Part shown: positions 1-6,069 of the stretch, one piece after another | Position numbering within the stretch: position 1 is the first letter of the stretch | Layout of the letters: every line of letters starts with the position of its first letter | NCBI GenBank assembly: GCA_964441455.1 | Contig: CAYTUX010000206.1 | Span: 1-7,297, forward strand | Direction: 5' to 3' | Length of the DNA stretch: 7,297 nt | Source of the DNA: JAQICX01 sp964441455 | Lineage (GTDB): Bacteria; Verrucomicrobiota; Kiritimatiellia; JAQICX01 | The notes under the pieces: model-generated | What the model was told of the DNA's origin: nothing | The model's database searches: none | The model's input: only the letters and a program-made list of their open reading frames with translations | Made by a program: the position numbers and the translations under genes

Positions 1-1
1 T

Positions 2-868
2 GAAATAACTGATAAAGAGTTGTTTAGAAGAATTCGTATTCTTTATGGAGGTGACTTCTATCACTGTTTCAGGCATGATTATAACTCATATAAGAAAAAG
101 GGAGAAAATGAGTTTAACAACTGGTGGATACCGGTTCGCAAAAAGTATACTGACCGTATGTATAGTACTCCTGCATTTATGAAAACAGTTAAACAGCGTT
201 ACGCCTGCTGGCATAATACTAAATATCAGAGAGACGGAGTGTTCTGGGGTCAAAGGTATAAAAGTATGCTGATACAAAACAATCCAGGCGCAATGTTTTC
301 AATGTCAACATATATTGAATTGAATCCTATGAGAGCGGGGCTTGTTAAAGATTCAAAAGATTATCTGTATTGCAGTTATGGTGCTGCATTTGCTGGAAAC
401 CGTAAGGCGAGAATGGCAGTTGTTGATTTGGTAAACCGCTTTAACAGCAGCGATTGTCCACCAAGTAAGTCTTTGAAGCGTAGTGATTTCAACAAAAAAT
501 GGTTAGATGCCAGAAAATGGTATCGAAACTATATTGTAGATGTTGGGGAAGAAGTAACTGATTCAAAAGGTAAAATTGTTAAGAAAGGGTTTTCACACGA
601 AGAGGTAGAAAAAGTGATACATAAAAGGGGAAGAATGTCCTTTGTTGACTCATTACACAGTCGTGTAAGGTACATGTCTTATGGAGTTGTTTATGGGACA
701 AAAGAGTTCTGTACTGATTTTATGAATAAATTCCCTGATAAGTTCTCAAAAAGAATCAGAGAAAATGGTGTTAAGATGCGAAAAGTTGATTTTAATGGAC
801 TTTATACGGGACGTGATCTTCAAGTAAACACGATTTTGCCTCCGATAGAACCAAAAATTAGAGAATAG
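2..868 (+). CDS. REP-associated tyrosine transposase (Y1/IS200-like), 5' end outside window
   Basis: The reading frame is open to the left edge, so the N-terminal part, where the HUH metal-binding motif of Y1 transposases should lie, is missing from view. The first in-window start-like codon, TTG at 20, is probably internal. Counting from that codon, the conserved Y1/RAYT block is visible: KQRYACWHN near residues 58-66, FWGQRYKS near 75-82 and YIELNPMRAGLV near 98-109, followed by the aromatic YxYCSY stretch. About 160 residues follow, including SRVRYMSYGVV and GLYTGRDLQV, which I recall as typical of long RAYTs in PVC-group bacteria. Known RAYTs act on single-stranded hairpin DNA (REP sequences) and are usually domesticated single-copy genes. 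REP-like palindromes occur elsewhere in this window, but none convincingly flanks this gene. The family call is firm; activity is unknown, because the HUH motif is unseen and the Tyr region differs from what I recall (WHN instead of WYN). Confidence 0.85.
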   Translation, partial: EITDKELFRRIRILYGGDFYHCFRHDYNSYKKKGENEFNNWWIPVRKKYTDRMYSTPAFMKTVKQRYACWHNTKYQRDGVFWGQRYKSMLIQNNPGAMFSMSTYIELNPMRAGLVKDSKDYLYCSYGAAFAGNRKARMAVVDLVNRFNSSDCPPSKSLKRSDFNKKWLDARKWYRNYIVDVGEEVTDSKGKIVKKGFSHEEVEKVIHKRGRMSFVDSLHSRVRYMSYGVVYGTKEFCTDFMNKFPDKFSKRIRENGVKMRKVDFNGLYTGRDLQVNTILPPIEPKIRE

Positions 869-1158
869 CAGAATTCTTTAGTTATAAAATATTCCAATAA
901 TTTTCATAAATTCATACCTCCTGGCGGAGCTTGGGCAAATTTGGGGTAAATACTCTAATATTTAATGATTTTAGGCAAATTTTGTATAAAAATACTTTTC
1001 AATTCTAAAATCAATCTTATCATTTTATTTTTTCCTGTTATTTTGAATTATAAGAGCCATATGGAACTTTCAGATCGCCGCAAACAATGTTGTAAGCTAT
1101 TGTTACGCAGCTGTTTATAACTTTATAATACCTGGTAATATATAATAAAATTTCTATA
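869..1158. other. gene-free AT-rich spacer downstream of the transposase
   Basis: I see no coding sequence here with a ribosome binding site and family resemblance. The spacer holds a small GC-rich island at 918-929, CTCC-TGGC-GGAG, which can form a 4-bp hairpin and stands out against the AT-rich surroundings; it might be a degraded REP-like element next to the RAYT, but this is weak. The nonamer GGCAAATTT occurs directly repeated at 934-942 and 974-982. The region around 1061-1120 has a 19-codon ATG frame without a ribosome binding site, which I do not call. Confidence 0.4.
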
Positions 1159-1187
1159 TTGAAATAGGGAAGAATATATTCTATTAT
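1159..1187 (+). promoter_or_regulatory. predicted sigma70-type promoter for the VanZ-family gene
   Basis: TTGAAA at 1159-1164 and TATTAT at 1182-1187 are separated by exactly 17 bases, which would start transcription near 1194, just upstream of the ribosome binding site at 1202-1210. A 12-bp perfect palindrome AGAATATATTCT (1171-1182) lies between the two boxes and could be an operator, although short AT palindromes also arise by chance here. Confidence 0.5.
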
Positions 1188-1214
1188 GGTTAAAAAATTT
1201 TAAAGGTGGATTTT

Positions 1215-1757
1215 ATGGATAAGATTAGCAGATTTATTTTATGGGTTTTGGTAGTTGTCTGGTTGTTGGTGATTTTTTATTTTTCGTCACAGACGGGGTT
1301 GGAGTCGGCGGCATTGAGTGATGATGTTGCAAAGAAGATTTCCGTTGGTGCGGTAAAGGTAAAGAGAGTTGTTGCGGTTAGGCCTGTTGTTGAGAAAGAG
1401 GTTTCTGAGAGGAGCGAGAAGGCTGTACAGAGAGAGCAGGCTGTTGCTAAGAGGAGGTTTTATAGGGGGACGAGGGATTTTGCCCACTGTGTTTTATATT
1501 TTGTGCTTGGGGTTCTGTTTTTCATTGCACTTAAAAATCATGGTATTTGTTCCTGGAAGGTTTTTTTGTGGACTATTGTTTTTTGCGTAGTTATTTCTAT
1601 TGGCGATGAGTTGCATCAGAATTTTGTTCCGGGTAGGGGGGCAGAGTTGAATGATTTACTTCGAGATTTGGTTGGGAGTATTTGTGGTGGTTTGTTTGTT
1701 TGTGGGATGACGAAAGTGAAGAGAGTAAAGGGCAGGAAGGAGGAAAGAGGAATATAA
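1215..1757 (+). CDS. VanZ-family membrane protein
   Basis: This is a 180-residue protein. I chose ATG 1215 over the in-frame GTG at 1206 because AAAGGTGGA (1202-1210) is a good ribosome binding site about four bases before the ATG and overlaps the GTG. Four hydrophobic segments are visible, near residues 7-23, 89-106, 114-130 and 148-164. VanZ hallmarks are present: FSSQ after the first segment (23-26), RDFAHxxxYFxLG at the start of the second (87-99), and DELHQNFVPGR (131-141) followed by the acidic NDLLRDLVG (146-154). Between segments one and two is a charged loop of roughly 45 residues rich in Lys, Arg and Glu. VanZ itself confers low-level teicoplanin resistance in enterococci, but most chromosomal members, including this one, have no established function; nothing nearby suggests glycopeptide resistance. 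Codon use favours G-ending codons (TTG, AAG, GAG, AGG), with very little C on the coding strand, unlike the trpB and glyA genes next door. Confidence 0.88.
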   Translation: MDKISRFILWVLVVVWLLVIFYFSSQTGLESAALSDDVAKKISVGAVKVKRVVAVRPVVEKEVSERSEKAVQREQAVAKRRFYRGTRDFAHCVLYFVLGVLFFIALKNHGICSWKVFLWTIVFCVVISIGDELHQNFVPGRGAELNDLLRDLVGSICGGLFVCGMTKVKRVKGRKEERGI

Positions 1758-1767
1758 GGAAAGAAGA

Positions 1768-1787
1768 GGGCGAGATGTGTTTCGCCC
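1768..1787 (+). terminator. hairpin just after the VanZ-family gene
   Basis: GGGCGA (1768-1773) and TCGCCC (1782-1787) form a perfect 6-bp stem with an 8-base loop, beginning 11 bases after the stop codon. Its position suits transcript termination or 3' end protection, but no T-run follows, so it is not a textbook intrinsic terminator. It might instead be another REP-like unit. Confidence 0.35.
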
Positions 1788-1824
1788 TTACGGGAGTGGA
1801 TTGGGAGTAGGGATGTGGGTTTAA

Positions 1825-1853
1825 CTACTGCTTTGTTTTTATTAAAGTAGTAG
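1825..1853. terminator. stem-loop between convergent VanZ and trpB genes
   Basis: CTACTGCTTT (1825-1834) and AAAGTAGTAG (1844-1853) pair over ten positions with one G-U wobble and a nine-base loop. It lies 34 bases beyond the trpB stop and 67 beyond the VanZ stop, where a shared bidirectional terminator would be expected. Neither direction has a clear T-run after the stem, which lowers confidence. Confidence 0.35.
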
Positions 1854-1887
1854 CTAAAGTATTAATGTGAAAAATTCTTTGTTTGAT

Positions 1888-3093
1888 TTATTCTCCGATG
1901 CCCCAGTTTTCAATTACGTAGTCAAGATCTTTGTCTCCACGACCGCTTAGGTTAACAAGGATTGAGCCTGTATCCATCTCCTTTGCTTTTTTCAATGCAT
2001 ATGAGACAGCATGAGCACTCTCGATTGCGGGAATAATACCTTCTTGTCTTGAAAGTTTAAAAAATGCATCTTTACACTCTACGTCAAGGCATGTTGTATA
2101 TTCAACTCTTCCGGTATCTTTAAGATAGCAATGTTCAGGGCCTACGCCGGGATAGTCAAGTCCACTTGCACATGAATATACAGGAGCAGGTTCGCCGTCG
2201 TCATCCTGAAGAAGATAGCATTTAAAACCGTGAATAATACCTTCTTTTCCATAAGTCATTGTTGCTGCATTTTCCCCTACATTTTTTCCTGTTCCCAATG
2301 GTTCAACACCCACAATTTCACATGGATCATTTAAGAAGGCGGAGAAAATTCCCATTGCATTTGAACCACCTCCTACACAGGCAGTTACAACATCAGGCAA
2401 GTTACCTGTCATCTCAATAAATTGTTCTCTTGCCTCTATACCAACTACTTTCTGAAAATCTCTAATCATTAATGGAAACGGATGTGGTCCAACAACAGAG
2501 CCAATACAATAGATTGAATTTTCGTAGTCTTCAAGGTATGCCATGAAAGCAGAATCGACAGCTTCTTTAAGTGTTTTCAGTCCAAATGACACCGGCACAA
2601 CTGTTGCACCAAGAAGCTGCATTCTGCTAACATTTGGAGCCTGTTTTACGATATCAACTTCGCCCATATGAATTTCACATTCCAGTCCGAAATATGCGGC
2701 AGCTGTTGCAAGAGCAACTCCGTGCTGTCCCGCCCCTGTTTCAGCAATAAGTTTTTTCTTACCCATATATTTTGCAAGAAGACCTTCACCCATGCAGTGG
2801 TTGATTTTGTGTGCACCTGTATGGTTTAAATCTTCTCTTTTCAGATATATCTGAGCTCCACCATTTTTGTCAGACAGTGATTTTGCATGGAAAACCGGTG
2901 TCGGTCTTCCTTGATAATGTTTTCTGATTGATCTTAGTTCAGCAATAAAAGATGCGTCATCTTGTATTTTGTTATAAGCTTGAATGATTTCTGCAAATGG
3001 TTTTTCCAGTTGTGGAGGAAGAAATTTTCCACCATAATTGCCGAAGAATCCATCGCTGTTTGGCACCAAATTTTTCTTAAATTTATTTGTCAT
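1888..3093 (-). CDS. trpB: tryptophan synthase beta chain
   Basis: The 401-residue protein has the usual length and motifs of the PLP-dependent beta subunit, which condenses indole with L-serine to give tryptophan in the cytoplasm, normally as an alpha2beta2 complex with TrpA. The PLP lysine is K96 in HTGAHKIN (91-98). The catalytic glutamate is E118 in AETGAGQHG. GGGSNA (241-246) is the cofactor phosphate loop, SGLDYPGVGPEH (310-321) is the conserved mobile-domain block, and S383 in NLSGRGDKD contacts the pyridine ring. This motif set matches canonical TrpB1 rather than the divergent TrpB2 type. The ATG is preceded by GGAG with five bases between. The gene stands alone: no trpA, trpC, trpF or other pathway gene is in the window, so its partner must be encoded elsewhere. 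It is divergent from the RpiB-SHMT gene, whose product also uses serine. The family call is near certain. Confidence 0.97.
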   Translation of the reverse strand: MTNKFKKNLVPNSDGFFGNYGGKFLPPQLEKPFAEIIQAYNKIQDDASFIAELRSIRKHYQGRPTPVFHAKSLSDKNGGAQIYLKREDLNHTGAHKINHCMGEGLLAKYMGKKKLIAETGAGQHGVALATAAAYFGLECEIHMGEVDIVKQAPNVSRMQLLGATVVPVSFGLKTLKEAVDSAFMAYLEDYENSIYCIGSVVGPHPFPLMIRDFQKVVGIEAREQFIEMTGNLPDVVTACVGGGSNAMGIFSAFLNDPCEIVGVEPLGTGKNVGENAATMTYGKEGIIHGFKCYLLQDDDGEPAPVYSCASGLDYPGVGPEHCYLKDTGRVEYTTCLDVECKDAFFKLSRQEGIIPAIESAHAVSYALKKAKEMDTGSILVNLSGRGDKDLDYVIENWGIGE

Positions 3094-3123
3094 TTTTACT
3101 CCATGAGTTTTGTTTTAAAAATA

Positions 3124-3161
3124 TTACTATATATAGTAACATCAAATATTATATTTAACAA
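3124..3161 (-). promoter_or_regulatory. predicted trpB promoter with an overlapping palindromic operator candidate
   Basis: On the minus strand, TTGTTA (plus coordinates 3156-3161) and TACTAT (3133-3138) are 17 bases apart, giving a 5' untranslated leader of roughly 30 bases. The -10 box sits inside TTACTATATATAGTAA (3124-3139), a perfect 16-bp palindrome, an arrangement common for repressor operators. The half-site ACTA...TAGT recalls the ACTAG...CTAGT of the E. coli Trp repressor site, but the spacing differs and no repressor gene is visible. The leader is too short for a classical trp attenuator, and no leader peptide is seen. Confidence 0.45.
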
Positions 3162-3261
3162 TATTTTTTTATTGAAAAAAAATAGATATTTTGATACAAA
3201 TAGTTCTTTGAAATTTTACGGTGATTAGGTTTTTTGTTTAAATTTGGAAATGAGTCTTTAT

Positions 3262-3435
3262 CCTGAATTATTCATGAAATTACTACTGCAATAGCGTATA
3301 GCACTCAATATCAAAGAGATAGCTTAAATAATGACTTTGATTTATGTTTATAAATCTGTATCCATTATTTTTCTCTATCCCATTGATCTTAAGTACACTA
3401 CACTATTTAGCTACGAAATTTATGAATAAATCAGG
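3262..3435. mobile_element. palindromic MITE, copy A (174 bp)
   Basis: The element begins CCTGAATTATTCAT and ends ATGAATAAATCAGG, a 14-bp terminal inverted repeat with one mismatch. The direct repeat TTAT flanks it at 3258-3261 and 3436-3439, as expected for a 4-bp target duplication. The two halves are inverted repeats of each other: I count about 44 of 61 gap-free pairs from the ends inward. Further in, AAATAATG pairs with CATTATTT, and the apex is GATTTAT-GTTT-ATAAATC (3339-3356). The whole element could fold as one long hairpin. It encodes nothing and closely matches copy B at 6070-6265 (81 of 95 left-half positions). Terminal repeats plus a target duplication point to mobilisation by a DDE-type transposase encoded elsewhere, not by the Y1 enzyme at the window's left end. 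It ends 37 bp before the rpiB-glyA start codon. Confidence 0.8.
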
Positions 3436-3472
3436 TTATAAAGATTTTTAAAATACATTTAAGAAAGATATT

Positions 3473-5155
3473 ATGAAAATAGTGTTTGGTGCAGATCATG
3501 GTGGTTATAAGCTTAAGGAACAGCTTATTAATTCTTGTAAGGGACTTGGATATGAGTGTGAAAGTTTAGGTTGTGAGGGGATAGAATCTGTAGATTATTC
3601 TGATTACGCATTAAAAGTTTGTGAAGCTGTAAGCCGAGGCGATGCTGATAGGGGAGTGTTGGTATGCACAACAGGTATTGGCATGTCTATTGGAGCTAAT
3701 CGTTTTCCTGGAATTAGAGCCGCACTTTGTGATGATGTTCAAACAGCAATAATGTCAAGAGATCATAATGATTCAAATGTTCTTGTACTTGCCGGCAGCA
3801 AGATTGACTCTATTGATAATCAGAAAATTTTAGAAGTCTGGCTTAATGAAGAGTTTTCAGGAGTAGAACGTCATATTCGTCGCTTGAATAAAATTGATTC
3901 TGAAGCGAAGTTTTATGCAGAGACTTCAGAGTTATTTGCCAGTGATCCTGAAATTTATGATGCAATTTTGAATGAGAACAAGCGTCAGAACTCTATGATC
4001 AACCTAATTGCATCAGAAAACTATACAACACCTGCCGTTCGAGAGGCACAGGGTTCAGCCATGACAAACAAATATGCCGAGGGATATCCTGCCAAAAGGT
4101 GGTATAACGGCTGTGATTTTGTAGATATTGCTGAAAGATTTGCAATTGAGAGAGCCAAAGAGCTTTTTGGAGCAGAACATGCTAATGTTCAACCACATTC
4201 AGGAAGTTCAGCTAATATGGCTGTATATTTTGCTATGTTAAAGCCTGGAGATAAGGTTCTGGCAATGGAGCTTGCTCATGGCGGGCATTTGACTCACGGG
4301 AGTCCGGTAAACTTTTCCGGCATTTTATATGATTTTGTAACATACGGTGTATCTGAAGAGACCGGCTGTATTGACTATGATGAATTGGCAAAACAGGTAT
4401 TGGCAGAAAAACCAAAGATGATTGTTGCCGGAGCGAGTGCATATTCAAGAACACTTCAGTTTGATAAATTCAGAAAGATTGCAGATAGTGTCGGAGCATA
4501 TTTAATGGTTGACATGGCTCATATTGCCGGTCTTATTGCCGCAGATGTTCACCCTAACCCGGTGCCGTTTTCTGATTTTGTTACAACAACGACTCATAAA
4601 ACACTTAGGGGACCAAGAGGGGGAATGGTTCTTTGCAGAGAAGAGTATGCGGCAGCCATTGACAAAGCTGTTTTTCCTGGATTACAAGGAGGACCTTTGA
4701 TGCATGTTATTGCAGCAAAAGCTGTGTGTTTCCATGAAGCAATGCAGCAGAGCTTCAAAGATTATGGCGTTCAGGTTGTTAAAAATGCACAAGTTTTATG
4801 CAATAAAATTCGAGAAGCAGGTTTTAAAGTTATTTCTGACGGTACAGACAATCATCTTTTTCTTGTTGATGTTTTAAGCAGTGGAATTACCGGTAAAGCA
4901 GCAGCAATTGCACTTGATAAAGCCGGTATTATTGTGAACAAGAATGGCATACCTTTTGATACTAAAAGTCCTTTTGTTACATCAGGAATAAGAATAGGTT
5001 CGCCGACAGTTACATCACACGGCATGAAAGAAGCTGAAATGGAGCAGATTGCTCATTTGATTGTTTGTGTTCTTGAAAATTCGGAAAATGAAGAAAAATT
5101 GGCTGATTTTCGTATCAAAGTAGAGGAGCTTGCTTCTAAGTACCATAAAGATTAA
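3473..5155 (+). CDS. rpiB-glyA: fused ribose-5-phosphate isomerase B / serine hydroxymethyltransferase
   Basis: One continuous 560-residue frame carries two complete enzymes. Residues 1 to about 145 are RpiB: ADHGG (7-11), catalytic-type C65 in VCTTGIGMSIGAN, H98 in RDHNDSNVL, and the basic RHIRR (133-137) for substrate phosphate. RpiB interconverts ribulose 5-phosphate and ribose 5-phosphate. Residues from about 148 to 560 are full-length SHMT: SENYT (181-185), NKYAEGYP (199-206), DMAH (347-350), the PLP lysine K376 in TTTTHKTLRGPRGG, and R507 in TSGIRIG for the substrate carboxylate. SHMT converts serine and tetrahydrofolate to glycine and methylene-tetrahydrofolate. The linker is only a few residues, and no in-frame ATG with a ribosome binding site occurs near the junction, so separate translation of SHMT is unlikely. 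Both products feed purine synthesis. The start is ATG 3473 behind a weak AAGAAAG. In B. subtilis rpiB and glyA homologues are close neighbours, which makes fusion plausible; I do not know how widespread this form is. Confidence 0.95.
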   Translation: MKIVFGADHGGYKLKEQLINSCKGLGYECESLGCEGIESVDYSDYALKVCEAVSRGDADRGVLVCTTGIGMSIGANRFPGIRAALCDDVQTAIMSRDHNDSNVLVLAGSKIDSIDNQKILEVWLNEEFSGVERHIRRLNKIDSEAKFYAETSELFASDPEIYDAILNENKRQNSMINLIASENYTTPAVREAQGSAMTNKYAEGYPAKRWYNGCDFVDIAERFAIERAKELFGAEHANVQPHSGSSANMAVYFAMLKPGDKVLAMELAHGGHLTHGSPVNFSGILYDFVTYGVSEETGCIDYDELAKQVLAEKPKMIVAGASAYSRTLQFDKFRKIADSVGAYLMVDMAHIAGLIAADVHPNPVPFSDFVTTTTHKTLRGPRGGMVLCREEYAAAIDKAVFPGLQGGPLMHVIAAKAVCFHEAMQQSFKDYGVQVVKNAQVLCNKIREAGFKVISDGTDNHLFLVDVLSSGITGKAAAIALDKAGIIVNKNGIPFDTKSPFVTSGIRIGSPTVTSHGMKEAEMEQIAHLIVCVLENSENEEKLADFRIKVEELASKYHKD

Positions 5156-5181
5156 AAAGATTGTTTGCCGAATGATTACAG

Positions 5182-5195
5182 TCCCGCATGCGGGA
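5182..5195. repeat. REP-like perfect palindrome after glyA
   Basis: TCCCGCATGCGGGA is a perfect 14-bp palindrome, GC-rich in an AT-rich spacer, 26 bases after the glyA stop. As RNA it can form TCCCG-CATG-CGGGA, followed by ATTTT, so it could also act as a modest terminator. Nearly the same sequence with one extra T lies inside MITE copy B at 6163-6177, which suggests a dispersed repeat rather than a gene-specific terminator. Confidence 0.6.
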
Positions 5196-5217
5196 ATTTT
5201 GGAAGAGAAGAGGATTA

Positions 5218-5279
5218 ACGCAAAAGACGCAAGGGCGCAAAGAAGAAAAAGAATTGGAAATATGGGAATGATGGGAATT
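5218..5279. repeat. two short 9-bp tandem repeat tracts
   Basis: First tract: ACGCAAAAG, ACGCAAGGG, then CGCAAAGA (5218-5243), a nine-base period shortened by one base in the last unit. Second tract: ATTGGAAAT, ATGGGAATG, ATGGGAATT (5253-5279), exactly in a nine-base period. Intergenic tracts of GCAAAGACGCAAAG type are familiar to me from many PVC and other environmental genomes, where they are often mistaken for small proteins. I therefore treat this as non-coding repeat, although frames on both strands are open here. Confidence 0.55.
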
Positions 5280-5283
5280 ATGT

Positions 5284-5300
5284 GCTTGGCAGAGCCAAGC
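5284..5300. repeat. short GC-rich hairpin, REP-like
   Basis: GCTTGGC (5284-5290) and GCCAAGC (5294-5300) form a perfect 7-bp stem with the three-base loop AGA. It belongs to the same repeat-rich spacer as the palindrome at 5182 and the 9-bp tracts. No T-run follows, so a terminator is less likely than a dispersed hairpin repeat. Confidence 0.5.
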
Positions 5301-5395
5301 GAGGGATGGCAATGAGGACATTGTAGTACAAAGAAGAACATGAAGTATTTTAGTGTATATATAAATATATTTTTTATGGAGATATAAAGATAGAT

Positions 5396-6058
5396 ATGAA
5401 TAAGTTAAGAATATTTGCTCTTATAGTTTTTTGTTCTTTATTTTTCGGCTGCGGAGGTTCTTCGGGGGATGGACCGACGCCACCGGAACCACCGGATCCT
5501 GAAATTGTTTTAGATCCGGGCACATATATTGCACTTGGATGTGGCATTACTGAGGGTTCAGCTCATGGTCAAGATGTAGCCTGGCCGGAGTTTCTTGACG
5601 AAATGATCAGGGGAGTTGTAGTTGTTAATTTAGGAAACAGCAGAACATATGCAGTTTATGGAGCTTATAATATTGATAAATATATGCTTGAATACAAGCC
5701 TCAATGTGTTATGGTGCTTTACGGAGTCAATGATGTTGCTGCAGGAGTTCCTGTGGATGAAATCATTATGGATCTTGAAGCTATAGTTCAGGTTGTTCAA
5801 TATTACGGTGGAGATATAATTCTTGGTACGATACCAAGAATTCCAATCTATACATCTGAGCAGGCAAAAGTATTACCGGCGTTAAATATGGAGATTATGG
5901 CATTATGCTCAAGATACGGCATTCGTTGTGCTGATGTTGCAAAGTCTTTAGGTGAACCTTCGTTGTATCGAAAGGATGGTTTGCATCCTACAGATGAAGG
6001 GGAACAGGAAATTGCTATTATTTACAGACGTGTTATTAGAGATTTGTATGGCTTTTAA
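5396..6058 (+). CDS. SGNH/GDSL-hydrolase-like lipoprotein with altered nucleophile motif
   Basis: This 220-residue protein starts with a lipoprotein signal: MNKLR, a hydrophobic stretch (6-18), then C19 in LFFGCGGSS as the predicted lipidation site. Phe rather than Leu at position -3 is unusual. A Gly/Ser/Pro-rich tether (20-36) leads to an SGNH-like domain. Block III is intact as GVND (110-113), block V as DGLHP with D194 and H197, and NLGNSRT (78-84) fits block II. Block I, normally GDSITEG with the Ser nucleophile, reads GCGITEG (48-54): Asp is replaced by C49 and Ser by G50, two adjacent codon changes. Normal esterase or lipase chemistry is therefore doubtful; the protein may be a non-catalytic binder or use another residue. 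GGAG (5378-5381) lies 14 bases before the ATG, farther than usual, and no better start is present. A MITE follows 11 bases after the stop. Substrate unknown. Confidence 0.8.
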   Translation: MNKLRIFALIVFCSLFFGCGGSSGDGPTPPEPPDPEIVLDPGTYIALGCGITEGSAHGQDVAWPEFLDEMIRGVVVVNLGNSRTYAVYGAYNIDKYMLEYKPQCVMVLYGVNDVAAGVPVDEIIMDLEAIVQVVQYYGGDIILGTIPRIPIYTSEQAKVLPALNMEIMALCSRYGIRCADVAKSLGEPSLYRKDGLHPTDEGEQEIAIIYRRVIRDLYGF

Positions 6059-6069
6059 AAAAATGCTAG

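Noticed and set aside
1061..1120. A 19-codon ATG frame in the spacer before the VanZ-family gene
   Set aside because: There is no ribosome binding site, no recognisable family and only chance-level length.
1206..1214. GTG at 1206 as the start of the VanZ-family gene
   Set aside because: It overlaps the ribosome binding site AAAGGTGGA that serves the ATG at 1215.
1215..1757. Glycopeptide resistance locus
   Set aside because: Only a generic VanZ-family protein is present; no vanA/H/X/Y/R/S-like genes accompany it.
2962..3228. An 88-codon plus-strand frame across the trpB start and upstream region
   Set aside because: Its first half is antisense to firmly identified trpB, it has no ribosome binding site, and its translation looks like low-complexity AT-rich sequence.
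3094..3240. trp attenuator or leader peptide upstream of trpB
   Set aside because: No leader frame with tryptophan codons and no terminator/antiterminator pair is visible; the likely transcript leader is only about 30 bases.
4233..4700. Short frames on either strand within the SHMT coding region
   Set aside because: They are alternative-frame readings of a clearly conserved enzyme domain.
5130..5341. Overlapping short frames on both strands between glyA and the lipoprotein gene
   Set aside because: They are kept open by nine-base-period repeats, overlap each other and glyA, and resemble the spurious peptides these intergenic repeats produce in many genomes.
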